Below, one piece after another: positions 1 to 9,900 of a DNA stretch of 64,000 nucleotides. The notes below the pieces were generated by a model, which saw only the letters and a program-made list of their open reading frames with translations, was not told where the DNA came from and did not search any database. The DNA lies in contig QPFY01000015.1 of the NCBI GenBank assembly GCA_003665825.1, positions 1-64,000 of the forward strand. Reading direction: 5' to 3'. Each line of letters opens with the position of its first letter. Position 1 is the stretch's first letter. The DNA comes from Microbotryum silenes-acaulis. Lineage: Eukaryota > Basidiomycota > Microbotryomycetes > Microbotryales > Microbotryaceae. The position numbers and the translations under genes were made by a program.

Positions 1-70
1 CCCTAACCCTAACCCTAACCCTAACCCTAACCCTAACCCTAACCCTAACCCTAACCCTAACCCTAACCCC
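1..70. repeat. Telomere repeat array (CCCTAA)n
   Basis: Eleven perfect CCCTAA units run from base 1 and end in CCCC before unique sequence begins. On the minus strand this is TTAGGG running toward base 1, the orientation expected at a left chromosome end, so the window starts at a true telomere rather than at an interstitial array. Confidence 0.98.
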
Positions 71-235
71 AAGTCAGAGGAAGGTCAGGAAAAAGTTTTG
101 GATAGGCGTCAGTTAGACACAGCTCATGTAAACAATGCACTACCTGGGACTTGAACCCTCTCAAAAAAGTTGAGTTTTTAAAAGCTGGTCCATGAGTTTC
201 CTGGCCTGCCAACCCCAACCCAGATCCCCTTGTAA

Positions 236-403
236 TCTGAATTCGGCACCGCACGGTGCGGGAACAGGAATCGAGCGCAGTCTTCTCCCTCGAGTGAGAT
301 CTGTTTCGGCACCGGACGGTGCGGGAACAAGAATCTGGTTTCGGCGCCGCACGGTGCGGGAACAGGAATCTGAATTCGGCACCGGACGGTGCGGCGACAG
401 GAT
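236..403. repeat. Four GC-rich palindromic modules next to the telomere
   Basis: A module of about 33 bp (TTCGGCACCG, 2 variable bases, CGGTGCGGGAACAGGAATC) occurs four times, near 240-271, 304-336, 339-371 and 374-402. The core GCACCG-NN-CGGTGC is an inverted repeat in which NN is CA or GA; the third copy reads GCGCCG on its left side. The spacing is irregular: copies 2-4 are nearly adjacent while copy 1 is separated by 32 bp. It looks like a cluster of sites for a dimeric DNA-binding protein, but that is inference. Bases 71-235 and 404-555 hold nothing I recognise. Confidence 0.8.
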
Positions 404-555
404 ATGAGCGCAATCTCTTTGCAGCACCGCGAAAAGTTCGAGCTACACTGGGTCGTGCTGATGTTGAGTCGATGCAATGAAGATCAAAAACACAATATCA
501 CGTGACTTTTTTGCCTCTGGGGCCACTACCTAACTCAAGAACCAACTCTTTTTTA

Positions 556-578
556 GGGGGGGGGGGGGGGGGGGGGGG
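556..578. repeat. Poly-G tract, 23 G
   Basis: An uninterrupted run of 23 G follows a short T stretch. Such a run may be a sequencing or assembly length estimate, or a G-quadruplex-forming spot close to the telomere. Confidence 0.9.
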
Positions 579-603
579 TCATTTGCCCTTATACTATCGC
601 ACC

Positions 604-1794
604 GAGTTGGGTTTTGAGGTCAGGGTCGATCGAGAGGAGATCGAGGTCGAGCAAAGCAAGCTTCGCCGGAAAAGTATCGATCCTCAATTGGAAAGAGTCG
701 ACAATCATTCATTCGTGAGAGCCAAAAACGGATTCGAGCGAGTTGGAGTTTAAAGAGTCGAGTTAAGCGCAGGCCGGAATCTGAGACCTGGTGGAGCGAA
801 ATAAAAGTCAGACATAAGCAAGAGGGCACAGACTTGCAACACGAGGTGTGGAAGAAGGGAAGACCTTCAGGTTGAAGGCACGCACTAACCTTTCGGATGT
901 TTGCTCGCTTTGTGACTGCCAAACGAGTTTGTTTGCACCCAGCGAGGTGAGTGTAAGCTGCGAAGCGAGAGATGGAGCACCATGCGACGCCGATCGCAGT
1001 CCATGACCGCATGACCAGGGTTGCTGAAGCGTGTACGAACGTGCAACTTGCAGAGGTGGGATGGTGATCGCCCGTATCAAGCTGGTTGAGCCAATCTTTG
1101 AAATCGATTGAGAGTGCGAAGGATCGTCACGGTCCGATGCCGAAATCGAGCGCCGAGTGGTCCGGAGAAGCCCGAGTCGGGACTTTATCCTTCGACGTGC
1201 ACAACGTAATAAGGAGTTCGAGTAAGATGTGAAGCAATGAGGAGGTGTTCCGTGGCACATCTCGGGAGCTTTGCCGTGAAGTCGATCGGTCGGAGCGATC
1301 GACGAGGTTGAGAGTCAGCGTGCAAGTCCGGTCGAATTAACCGGCAAGGAAGACGAGCGGGCATGTGGGATGTTGAGGTGCCATGAGGTGAAACGTAGCG
1401 CTCTGTGGTTTGGACAAATGACTCGACGAGCCGGACCACGCGGGCCGGCGATTGAGGGAATCGCGGCGGGGTCGAGACGGGGTGATAGTGCTTGAGGCAA
1501 TGCAGGTCTCCCATCTCGACATTGACGCACTCGTGCTTCAAACTGGTCGCGAGAGGTACCGAGGGATGGTGATCTGCGAGCTTGTAAGCATCGCTACGAA
1601 GTTCCGTTCGAAGGAGCGCTCCTAGTCCGGGTCGTTCGTGACCAACGGTCTACACTGTGCAGTGACGCGACAGATCTTGATCGCATCAGCAAAGAGTGCA
1701 AGTCGCAAGCGAGGGCTCCGATCAGATGGTTCACTGTGCCCTGTGGGCGGTCTGAGCCCGTCGTCGGTGGTCGAGCACGTGATCCGGTCATGAC
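604..1794 (+). repeat. Subtelomeric composite repeat, copy A (modules Q-R)
   Basis: This stretch is homologous, in the same orientation, to segments near 5.7-6.4, 7.2-7.9, 14.2-14.5, 16.8-17.6 and 28.0-28.7 kb. Landmarks shared by the copies are GAGGAGATCGAGGTCGAGCA, TCTGAGACCTGGTGGAGC and GAGGAGGTGTTCCGTGGCA. The copies differ at many single bases and by small indels, so they are old. Open frames of 60-150 codons occur on both strands, but none is clearly a gene. Confidence 0.75.
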
Positions 1795-2960
1795 GGCTGT
1801 CAGAAAGGAAGGGCTGTCGATGTTCGAAGTATCGTCGAGTTAAAGCTCGAGTTGATCGAGCGAGGTCGAGTGGCGATTCGGGCAGGGTGGCCACATCGAG
1901 GCGGACCCATGTCAGTTGGTGCTTGATCGTCCATCGAGTAGTGCTCGATCGTCGCTTCGGTATAACCGGAGCAGGTTGCCTGGGAGATGGACGGGTCCAG
2001 CTGATCATCGGAGTGCCGAACGGTTCGAGCCGAGACGAAGCTGCTCGATGAAATGGCTCGAGTGGGGAGCCAGCCAAAAAGAGCGCCGAAGAGTCAAGCT
2101 GATCCCAAGAAAATGACAGAACTCGGGTCGAGCGAAGTCGTATTGGCGATCGTAGTATTGAATCACAAGCTCGTGGCATGGGGTGGGGGCGATGTGTGAC
2201 CAAGTCGGTGCGAAGCTGAGGATGGCGACGTGCGAGTCGGATTTAGCGCGCCAAAAATGTCGGGGCAATGCTGTGAAACACAGATGAGTGTTTGAAACGG
2301 CGTCAGTATTGAAGGGACTCGAGACGATGGAGACCCGGGTTGGAGAGGAGAGCATACCAGACTGGGGTCCTGATTGATCGAGCTGACCCGCCGGTGTGGA
2401 AGTGAAGATCACGGGATAGTGTCGAGCTGGGTGCGGCGATACAGAACAAGATGAGGTGAGGTGAATCGTATCGATAGGTGAATTGCCATAGGATTCGAGA
2501 ATGGGGCGATCGTGGGGTCGCCGCTCATGATGAGTAGGTCAGGTCAGTTGATAACAATGAGTCTATGGCGATCGAGCACGAGTACGGTGGAAGGTCGACG
2601 GTTGAGGCGGTCGAGGAAGCCATCGCGAGGGGCGAACGAGTTGTTACTTCGCACGTCGTGGTGATGGGATGAGCACGGACGGGGGCGAGATCGGGCGGAA
2701 GAGGTTTGTCAGTTCGGTCGGTTGATCGGTCGATCGGACCGAGGGTCGATGATGGGTGCGAAGCTTCGGACGGGCATCGATCAAATGGTCGCCGAGTCGA
2801 GCAACAGATGTTCCGACAAACTCCGAGCTTGCCGCGTCGGTGAGACTCGTCGAAGAGACCCGATGTGACAGCGAGTGATTGCACTCGAGCGATCGATCGA
2901 CGTTGACGACGACGCGAGTGAACGATGTGGGGATGGGCGAGGTGATCCTCACAGGCCGAC
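1795..2960 (+). repeat. Subtelomeric module S, copy 1
   Basis: Homologous to about 15655-16800 in the same orientation. Shared landmarks include the strings around CATGTCAGTTGGTGCTTGAT and GACAGAACTCGGGTCGAG. The frames seen here are short and not conserved between the two copies, and I see no gene. Confidence 0.65.
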
Positions 2961-3650
2961 AGTGCGGCAATGTGGGTCGAGTGATGTGTACATCGATGCG
3001 AGGCCTCAGGAAGGGGGGACAATCACGTTGATGTTACTGATGAGGACGTGGCATTGTGATCGCAGAGTATGGTCGTACAAGTCACAGAGCGGTTCGGTGC
3101 GAAGCTCGGATGCGAGCGAGTCGGCCACACGCGATCTGAACTAGTGTGATGAGCAGCAAAGACAAACATGAGGTGAGCGGATGGGGTGTGAGCTGGAAAG
3201 TATCTGAGTGAAGTACTCACCACACCCATCGGTCGAGTGGCGAGAGGGCGAGAGGGGTGATCGAGGCGATTGGGTGACCGAGCACGTGTCCGACCGAGGA
3301 CGCTCGAGCGATGCATCGACGTAGTTAGTACGCTGCTGAAAGTGACCACGTCCTTTCAGATCAACCTGCTCAGCGTATCTTGCTGAAGATGACGATGTTG
3401 GAGTCGTTGATAGTCGTGTCGTGCGACGTCGCACCGTGCCCGCGTGAGCCCGCACCAAGGCACACGTCGAGCGCCCGTCGAGAGTGATCGAGCTGCATCT
3501 TGCCGATTGGGCGATGCAGAGATAGCGTTGTTTCGTAGAGGTGTGGTGTAGTGGGATCAGAGCCGAGTCGGGTCAACTGGGCGAGTGAGTGGTGTGAGTG
3601 AGCGGGGAGAGGGAAAGGAGTGTTGGCGCGCGCGAATCTGAAGTCGAGCG
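2780..3650 (+). repeat. Subtelomeric module T, copy 1
   Basis: Homologous to about 8105-9000; landmarks are ACAAGTCACAGAGCGGTTCG-like and GTGACCGAGCACGTGTCCGA strings. It overlaps the end of module S because S and T share a boundary segment in copy 2. No coding sequence is recognised. Confidence 0.6.
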
Positions 3651-4480
3651 GTTGGCTGACTGACCTCGGCTGAACTCGGCTGAACTCAGGCGGGACTCGG
3701 CGACGGAAAGCTTATTAGGCGCGCTCGGCCGAGAGATCCGACGGTCTCCGATTTGCTCGAGTCCAGTCGACCTGTTGCACTTCAAGACTCGAAGATCGAA
3801 CAGGGATCCGAGGGAACTTCAACGCTAGAGAGAGCGAGTACCTCCGAACTCGGTGCGAGGGCCCGGACGAGTCGGCCGGCGGCGTCCGCGGCAAAAAGGT
3901 CGACCCGTCCAGGTCACTGAGCACACTCGTACACTCATCAATCTTTTACTCAAACGCTATTTCCAAAATGTGTACGAGGTGCGTCGGAATGTTTGAGGGC
4001 AAACACATCTAATCCGGGAGCAGATCGTTGGTCCGATTACTCGGAGTCGAGATGAGTCATCGATGGGAGACGAGAACCGCGGCGGGCGTGTCCTGGAAGC
4101 GCATCTCACTGGCAGTCTCTCGCAGACCGCAATGCTGTGAAATGCATGAAGAGATGAGTTGAGCTCTCAAGTGGTATCTGGCGGCGTGGATACAGTTTGA
4201 GAGCTGGCTTTCTCCAACAGATCGTTGGTGAAAACTCGCTGCGGTCGGCACTTCGTTTGCGGACAAGTTCGATCGCTTTCGACGATGATCGCAATGCTCT
4301 GTTAGGTCGATCTGACGACTTTTTCTCGGTACAGAACCATTCGTTTGAAATAGTAAAGGGATATGGTGATGGCGCGGAGAAGATCGTCCAGTTAGCACTG
4401 TCGGCAAAAAGGCTCGATGGTTGCCGAGCCGAGAGACAAGTAAGGAGTAATCAACTCATTCTCGCAGCCCCATCCGGCAG
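3650..4480. other. No gene recognised
   Basis: A 116-codon open frame lies on the minus strand (4057-4407), but it has no recognisable domain and overlaps comparable frames on the other strand. The stretch lacks the TCGA-rich look of its neighbours from about 3950 onward. Confidence 0.5.
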
Positions 4481-6430
4481 GTAGATGTTTCTCACTCTCA
4501 GAACACTCAAAAATTCGAATATAGCTGTCCATACGCGCGCAGTGCTAGATTGCGGTCCTGTTGAGGCAGTAGTTTCATCGGGACCGGTCTTCGAGATCAC
4601 AAAGCCAAAGTGATCCCGCAGCACCCATGATCTAGGTCGATGTAGTCCTTTCCAACAGGTCATTGCTGCAAGCCACATACCTCGCATCGAAGCATGTTGC
4701 AAGCTACATGAATACTTTTGAGAGATCTATCACATGGTGGTCACTGTGTTGGAGTCAATTTCGAGTGCTGATTTGGAGTTGAAAAGTCGCGCAAGGAGGT
4801 CGGCTCTCGACCGCGCAAACTCGGCTCCTTTACTTTTCGCTGGTCTATCGGATAGTGATCTTCGACACTCGAAGGAGAACTTTCTTAATGGAATTTTTCA
4901 GTCTTCAGGGAAGAATCCATGGGGTGCTTTGCGGTGTCAAAGCATACTTTCAGTCATGATCGTCGGTGAGGGATGCGGGTCGCAAAAGTTCGACTTTGCG
5001 TGAAAGCCGAGGAAGCCCCTCGCTGACGAGTCACGGCATACCTCTGCAAGCAGCTGTTCGTCACACTTGTTTACTTGCTACATCCGGAACGAGGCTATAG
5101 TAAAAGGCTAGGGATGCGAGTGCAAGGTTGAAGCCCACTCTAAACGGACCGCGGCATGTCACTGCAGCCCGGTCGGCATGGGCGACGCATACGCATGAGC
5201 GACGAATACGATCGATCCAGTGAGTCACTTTGACATTCTCCGATACAATTTTGCTTGCGTTCAGCAGTTGGTAGTCCAGAGTTCATGTCGGATTTGATAC
5301 AAGAACATCCCATTCAGGTCGTTTGCGGCAGAACCATGTCCGAGGCCGTAGGAAAACCCGGCAAGAATGGGTCAAAAAGATCCAAAGGTTCTCAGACACG
5401 CACATATGAGCTCAAGACCACCTGGTATTGCATCAAAGAGCACATCCTCAATTATTCGTACCCCAGAAATGCAGGGAAAGAAGTGAAAGGAGCAAACGTC
5501 GCTCGAGCAGTTGACCAAAGAGTCAAGGTGGTCCTTCGTTCTCAATGTCAAGGCGAGCGGGCAGGGCGCTAGGTCGCCCAGAAGAGTTCGCATGGTTGAC
5601 GAAGCCTCCTCACACAAGTGATCGGCGATTGTCGAGTCTTGGGTGGCGGAAGCAGTAGCGGCATAGACGAGAGCTTGCATGCTCCTCGACAAGGGATCTG
5701 TCCCACCGAGTTGAGTTTTGAGGTCGGGGGCGATTGAGAGGAGATCGAAGTCGAGCAAAGCAGGTCTCGCCGAAAAAGTCTGGATCCTCAATTGGAAAGA
5801 GTCGACGATCATTCATCCATGAGAGCGAGAAAAGGTTTCGAGCGAGTTGGAGTCTGAAGAGTCGAGCTAGGCGCAGGCTGGAATCTGAGAGCGAAAGAAA
5901 AGTCAAATATAAGCAAGAGTGCACCTACTTGCAAAACAAGGTGTGGAGGAAGGAAAGGCCCTTCAGTTGATGGCACGCATTGACCTTTCGGACGGGTGCT
6001 CGCTTAGTAAATGCCAAACGAGTTTGTCGACACCAAGCGAGGTGAATGCATTAAGAAGCGAAGCGAGGGGAGATGGAACACCGTGCGTCGCTGAGCGCAG
6101 TCCATGACCGCATGTCCAGGGTTGATGAAACGTGTACGAACGTGCAAGTCGGAGAGGTGGGATGGTGATCGCACGTAACAAGCTGGTCGAATCGCCGAGG
6201 TTGATTGAGAGTGCGAAGGATCGTCACGGTCCACCGCCGAAAGCGAGCGCCGAGTGGTGTGGAGAAGCCCGAGTCGCAAAGCTCCCGAGATGTGCCACGG
6301 AACACCTCCTCATTGCTTCACATCTTAATCGGACTCCATATTGCGCTGCGCACGTTGAACCATAAAGGTGTGAAGCAGTGAGGAGGTGTTCCGTGGCACA
6401 TCTCGGGAGCTTTGCCATGAAGTCGTTCGG
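4480..6430 (+). repeat. Subtelomeric composite repeat, copy B (modules P-Q-R)
   Basis: This is the most complete copy. P (4480-5600) matches 13403-14190 and the split copy at 24978-25444 plus 27385-27960. Q and R follow to about 6430 in the same order as in the other copies. A minus-strand frame at 5372-5812 (146 codons) stays partly open in copies C, E and F, but I do not recognise its product. Confidence 0.75.
6276..6415. repeat. Short inverted repeat within module R
   Basis: Bases 6276-6326 and 6365-6415 are reverse complements over 51 bp with two mismatches by eye, around a 38-bp loop. The right arm is the normal R sequence (AGGAGGTGTTCCGTGGCACA), so the left arm is an inverted extra copy. 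Confidence 0.85.
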
Positions 6431-7185
6431 TCGGAGCGATCGACGAGGTTGAAAGTCAGCGTGCAACTCCGGTCCAATTGATGGGCGAGGCAGGCGGAAA
6501 CCAAGATGTTTGAATCTAGAGTTGAAACGTAGACGGTTTGTGATGCCTTGACGAGCTGGATGACGAGGGCGGGCGATTGAGCAAATTGCACGCAGCGGCT
6601 CGAAAGCTGCTGGGCGAGCAAGCGTTCCTGGCGGATCTCCAGTGGCAAGAAGGCCGACACTAGTCTGTGTGCTGGGAGCTTGTCGCAAGAGAAACCGGGG
6701 GATGGATGGTGATGCACGAGCTCGGGTGTGGGCTGTGCGAGCGTGTGAGCGAATCGGTGCGAAGCTCCATTCGAGGGAGCGCTCCCATTCCGGGTCGTCG
6801 GTAACCAACAATCCACACTGCGCAGTGACACGGCATATATTGATCCCATCAGCAAGGGGTGCAAGTTGCAAGCGAGGCGAGTCGTTGAAGGCCGATTGGC
6901 GATGATGAGGGTTCCAGTTGCTGAAGGGCGCGTCGTCGCTTGCCTCAGCCGGCTCCAGGTGACCCGTCAAGTGCCGGGTCGAGTAAGGTCGAGCCGCATG
7001 TACCGGGCAAGTGACGTTTCACCATGGCAGCAAGGCGTTGCGTCGTCGTGTCTTCGTGCAGTGAGAGGAAAAGTCGAGCCGAGTCGAATGGTGCGAGGGA
7101 TCGGCGGATATCGAGTCTTGGGTGGCGGATGCAGCAGCGGCAAAGTTGAGAGCTTGCACGCTCCTCGACGAGTGATCTGTCGCAC
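6430..7185 (+). repeat. Subtelomeric mosaic segment
   Basis: Pieces resemble 1320-1640 and 17600-18030, including the phrase CCGCATGTACCGGGCAAGTG shared with 18001-18020. No reading frame here is convincing. Confidence 0.5.
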
Positions 7186-8104
7186 GAGTTGAGTTTTGAG
7201 GTCAGGGCCGAGGGAGAGGAGATCGAGGTCGAGCAAAGCAAGCTTCGCCACAAAGGTGTCGATCCCCAATTGGAAGCAGTGGACGATCATTCTTCCGGGA
7301 GACGTACTGGGAACGGTTGCGAGCGAGTCGGAGTCCAAAGAGTCGAGTTGAGTGCAGGCGGGAATCTGAGACCTGGTGGAGCAAATCAAGAGTCAAACAT
7401 GAGCAAGAGTGCACATACTTCCAACACAAGGTATGGAGGAAGGGAAGGTACGCACTGACCATTCGGACGTTTGCTCGATTAGTAAATGCCAAACGAGTTC
7501 GTCGATACCAAGCGAAGTGAGTGCAAGAAGCGAAGCGAGTAGAAACGGAGCACTATGCGACACTGATCGCAGTCCTTGACCACATGTCCAGGGTTGCTGA
7601 CGCGTGTACGAACGTGCATGTCGCAGAGGTGGGATGGTGATCGCACGTATCCAGCTGGTCGAGTGAATCGCCGAGGTCGATGGAGAGTACGAAGGATCGT
7701 CACGGTCCGACGCGACGCCGAATTCGAGCGCCGAGTGGTCCGAAGAAGCCCAAGTCCTGGCTATATGGCTCAACGTGCGCAACGTAGGACGGTGTTCGCG
7801 TACGTTGGGTCTTCGAGTAAGATGTGAACGGATGAGGAGATGTTCCGCAGGAAATCCCGAGAGCTTTGCCACCAAGTCGATCAGATGGTGCGATCGACGA
7901 GGTTGAAAGCCAGCGTGCAAGTCCGATCGAGTTGAATGGCGAGCGGGAATGTGGGATGGTTAGCACGAGATGAGACTTAGTGGCTTTGGATGGATGATTC
8001 GACGAGCTGGACGACGAGCGCGGGAGGTTGAGTGATTCGCGGCGCAGTCGAGACGGGGTGACAGTGCTTGTGCCGATGAACGTCTCCGATCTCGACATTC
8101 ACGA
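7186..8104 (+). repeat. Subtelomeric composite repeat, copy C (modules Q-R)
   Basis: Q-R copy in the same orientation as A and B, starting at GAGTTGAGTTTTGAGGTCAG and running through the GAGGAGATGTTCCGCAGG variant of the R landmark near 7830. No gene seen. Confidence 0.7.
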
Positions 8105-9000
8105 AATTAGTCGAGTCGTGCAACAAATCTTCCAACAAACCCCGAGCTAGCCGCGTCGATGAGACTCTTCGATTCGATCAAGAAAGAGATGTGACGGCGA
8201 GTGACTGCATTCGTGTGATTGGCTAACGTTGACGACGCGAGTGAACAATGTGGGGGTGGCGGAGGAGATCGTCACAAGTCGACAGTGGTGTTCGGGGTGG
8301 AGCGACGAGGATTGAGTGATGTGTGCATCAATTCGAGACCTCAGGAAAGCTGGGCATCTCTTCGATGGTGCTGATGAGGGATGCGCAAAGTATGGTCGTA
8401 CAAGTTACAGAGCGGTTCGGTGCGAAGCTCGGATGCCAGCGCGTCGGCCAACGCGCAATCTGAACTAGAGCGATGAGCAGCAACGACAAACATGAGGTGA
8501 GCGAATGGGGCGAGAGCTGAATACTTCTGAGTGAAGTACTCACCACACTGATCGGTCGAGTAGCGAGTGGGCAATCGGGGCGATCGAGGCGGTGCGGTGA
8601 CCGAGCACGTGTCCGACCGAGAACGCTCGAGCGATGCATCGACGCAAGCTAGCACGTTGCTGAAAGTGATCACGCCTTCTCAGGTGGAGGTGTAAGTCGT
8701 ATCGTACCAAGATGATCATGTTGGAGTCGTTGCTAGTCGTGTCGTGCGACGTCGCACCGTGCTCGCATCAGCCGGCACGAAGGCACACGTCGAGCGTCCG
8801 TTGAGAGCGGCTGAGCTGCATCTTGCCGAGTGGGTGATGTAGAGATAGCGGCGTGTCGTTAATCTGTGGCGGAGTGAGAACAGAGCCGTGTCGAGTCGGG
8901 TGATACGAGTGGTGTGCGAGTGGTTCGAGTGGTTCGAGTGAGTGGGGAGAGGCAAAGGAGCCGTGTCGCGCGCGCGCCAAAGTCGTCGAGGCCACAACGC
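8105..9000 (+). repeat. Subtelomeric module T, copy 2
   Basis: Matches 2780-3650. Its final about 70 bp (GGCAAAGGAGC ... AAGTCGTCGAGGCCACAAC) recur near 18130-18185. No gene seen. Confidence 0.6.
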
Positions 9001-9170
9001 ACCTAGCGTGATTGAGTATATTCGAAAGCACGATGCAGGATAGCACAAATTAGGCGTATCGTAATTGTGAGTATGTCGCAATAAACCTATCGCCGTCTAC
9101 AAGTCCTCGAGTCGGCCGAGCCTCACCCGCGGCGAACGGCCGAAGCCCGAAACGGATTTCGATCGTTGGC
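8976..9170 (+). repeat. Dispersed repeat V, left-half copy
   Basis: Shares AAGCACGATGCAGGATAGCA and ATCGCCGTCTACAAG with 55150-55310, where the repeat is longer. This copy carries only the left portion. Confidence 0.7.
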
Positions 9171-9900
9171 TGTCGCGTCGACGCGTCGACGCGTCTGCCG
9201 CTCGGCGCCGACCGCCTGTGGTCGCAATACGACCGAGCAAGAAGGGATGCTATTCCACCCACCTCATTGAGGGTACTGTGCCGTTCCATATGATTGATGG
9301 TCGACAGGTCATTGAGTCATTGGGCCCGTCAACGACTGCGTATCGATCAACCGCGACGACTACGTATCGTTCAACCGCGGCCCAGCTTTTGAGGCCGGGA
9401 GACCAGCCGAAGTGACGCGCGCGGCAAGCCACTTTCGATCGGCCGCCGGGCGCCCGCAAACGCTCGGAACGCGTTTTCGACGACTCTTGAGCAACTTTTG
9501 GAGCCTGTAGAACAACTTTTGGTGATATTTTGAGGCGCATGTGTAAAGCCGACATCTTTGGGCTAAAAGAGGGTGTAAAAATGATGGGACAAACACTTCA
9601 ATAAAGAGCGTTCTTCCACATGGTCCTCCAGTGGCTGGCTTTCGGGGTCCTCGCGGGAAAGGCGGAGGCGCGCGGAGTCCAAAGTTGGGAGTTGCGGAAT
9701 CCTTTTTCATGACAGGTAGTTGAGGTCTCGACCAGTCTCGACCTTCCGCAACGACCTTTCGCAACGAAGGGAAAGTCGCTTCAAATCCTGCTCTCCCTCC
9801 TCCCACTCCCTGCTCGTATTCAAGACCTGCCACCGCTAGTGACCAGCCGGTCCAGCCTCCACTGCCCCGTGACCCACTGCATCACGCCCAGGGCCTTCAC
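9171..9900. other. Upstream region of kinase A; no gene recognised
   Basis: A tandem GCGTCGA stretch lies near 9175-9197. A 157-codon minus-strand frame (9360-9833) has no recognisable domain and no support from a second copy. The 3' part should hold the promoter and 5' UTR exon of kinase A. Confidence 0.4.

Noticed and set aside
236..403. CRISPR-like regular repeats
   Set aside because: Irregular spacing, a telomere-proximal eukaryotic context and no associated genes; these are palindromic modules and not an array with spacers.
604..9000. A dense set of 60-190-codon genes in the subtelomere
   Set aside because: Frames overlap on both strands, lack recognisable domains, and are broken differently in each repeat copy.
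9360..9833. 157-codon minus-strand frame upstream of kinase A
   Set aside because: No domain, no second copy, and it covers the likely promoter of kinase A.
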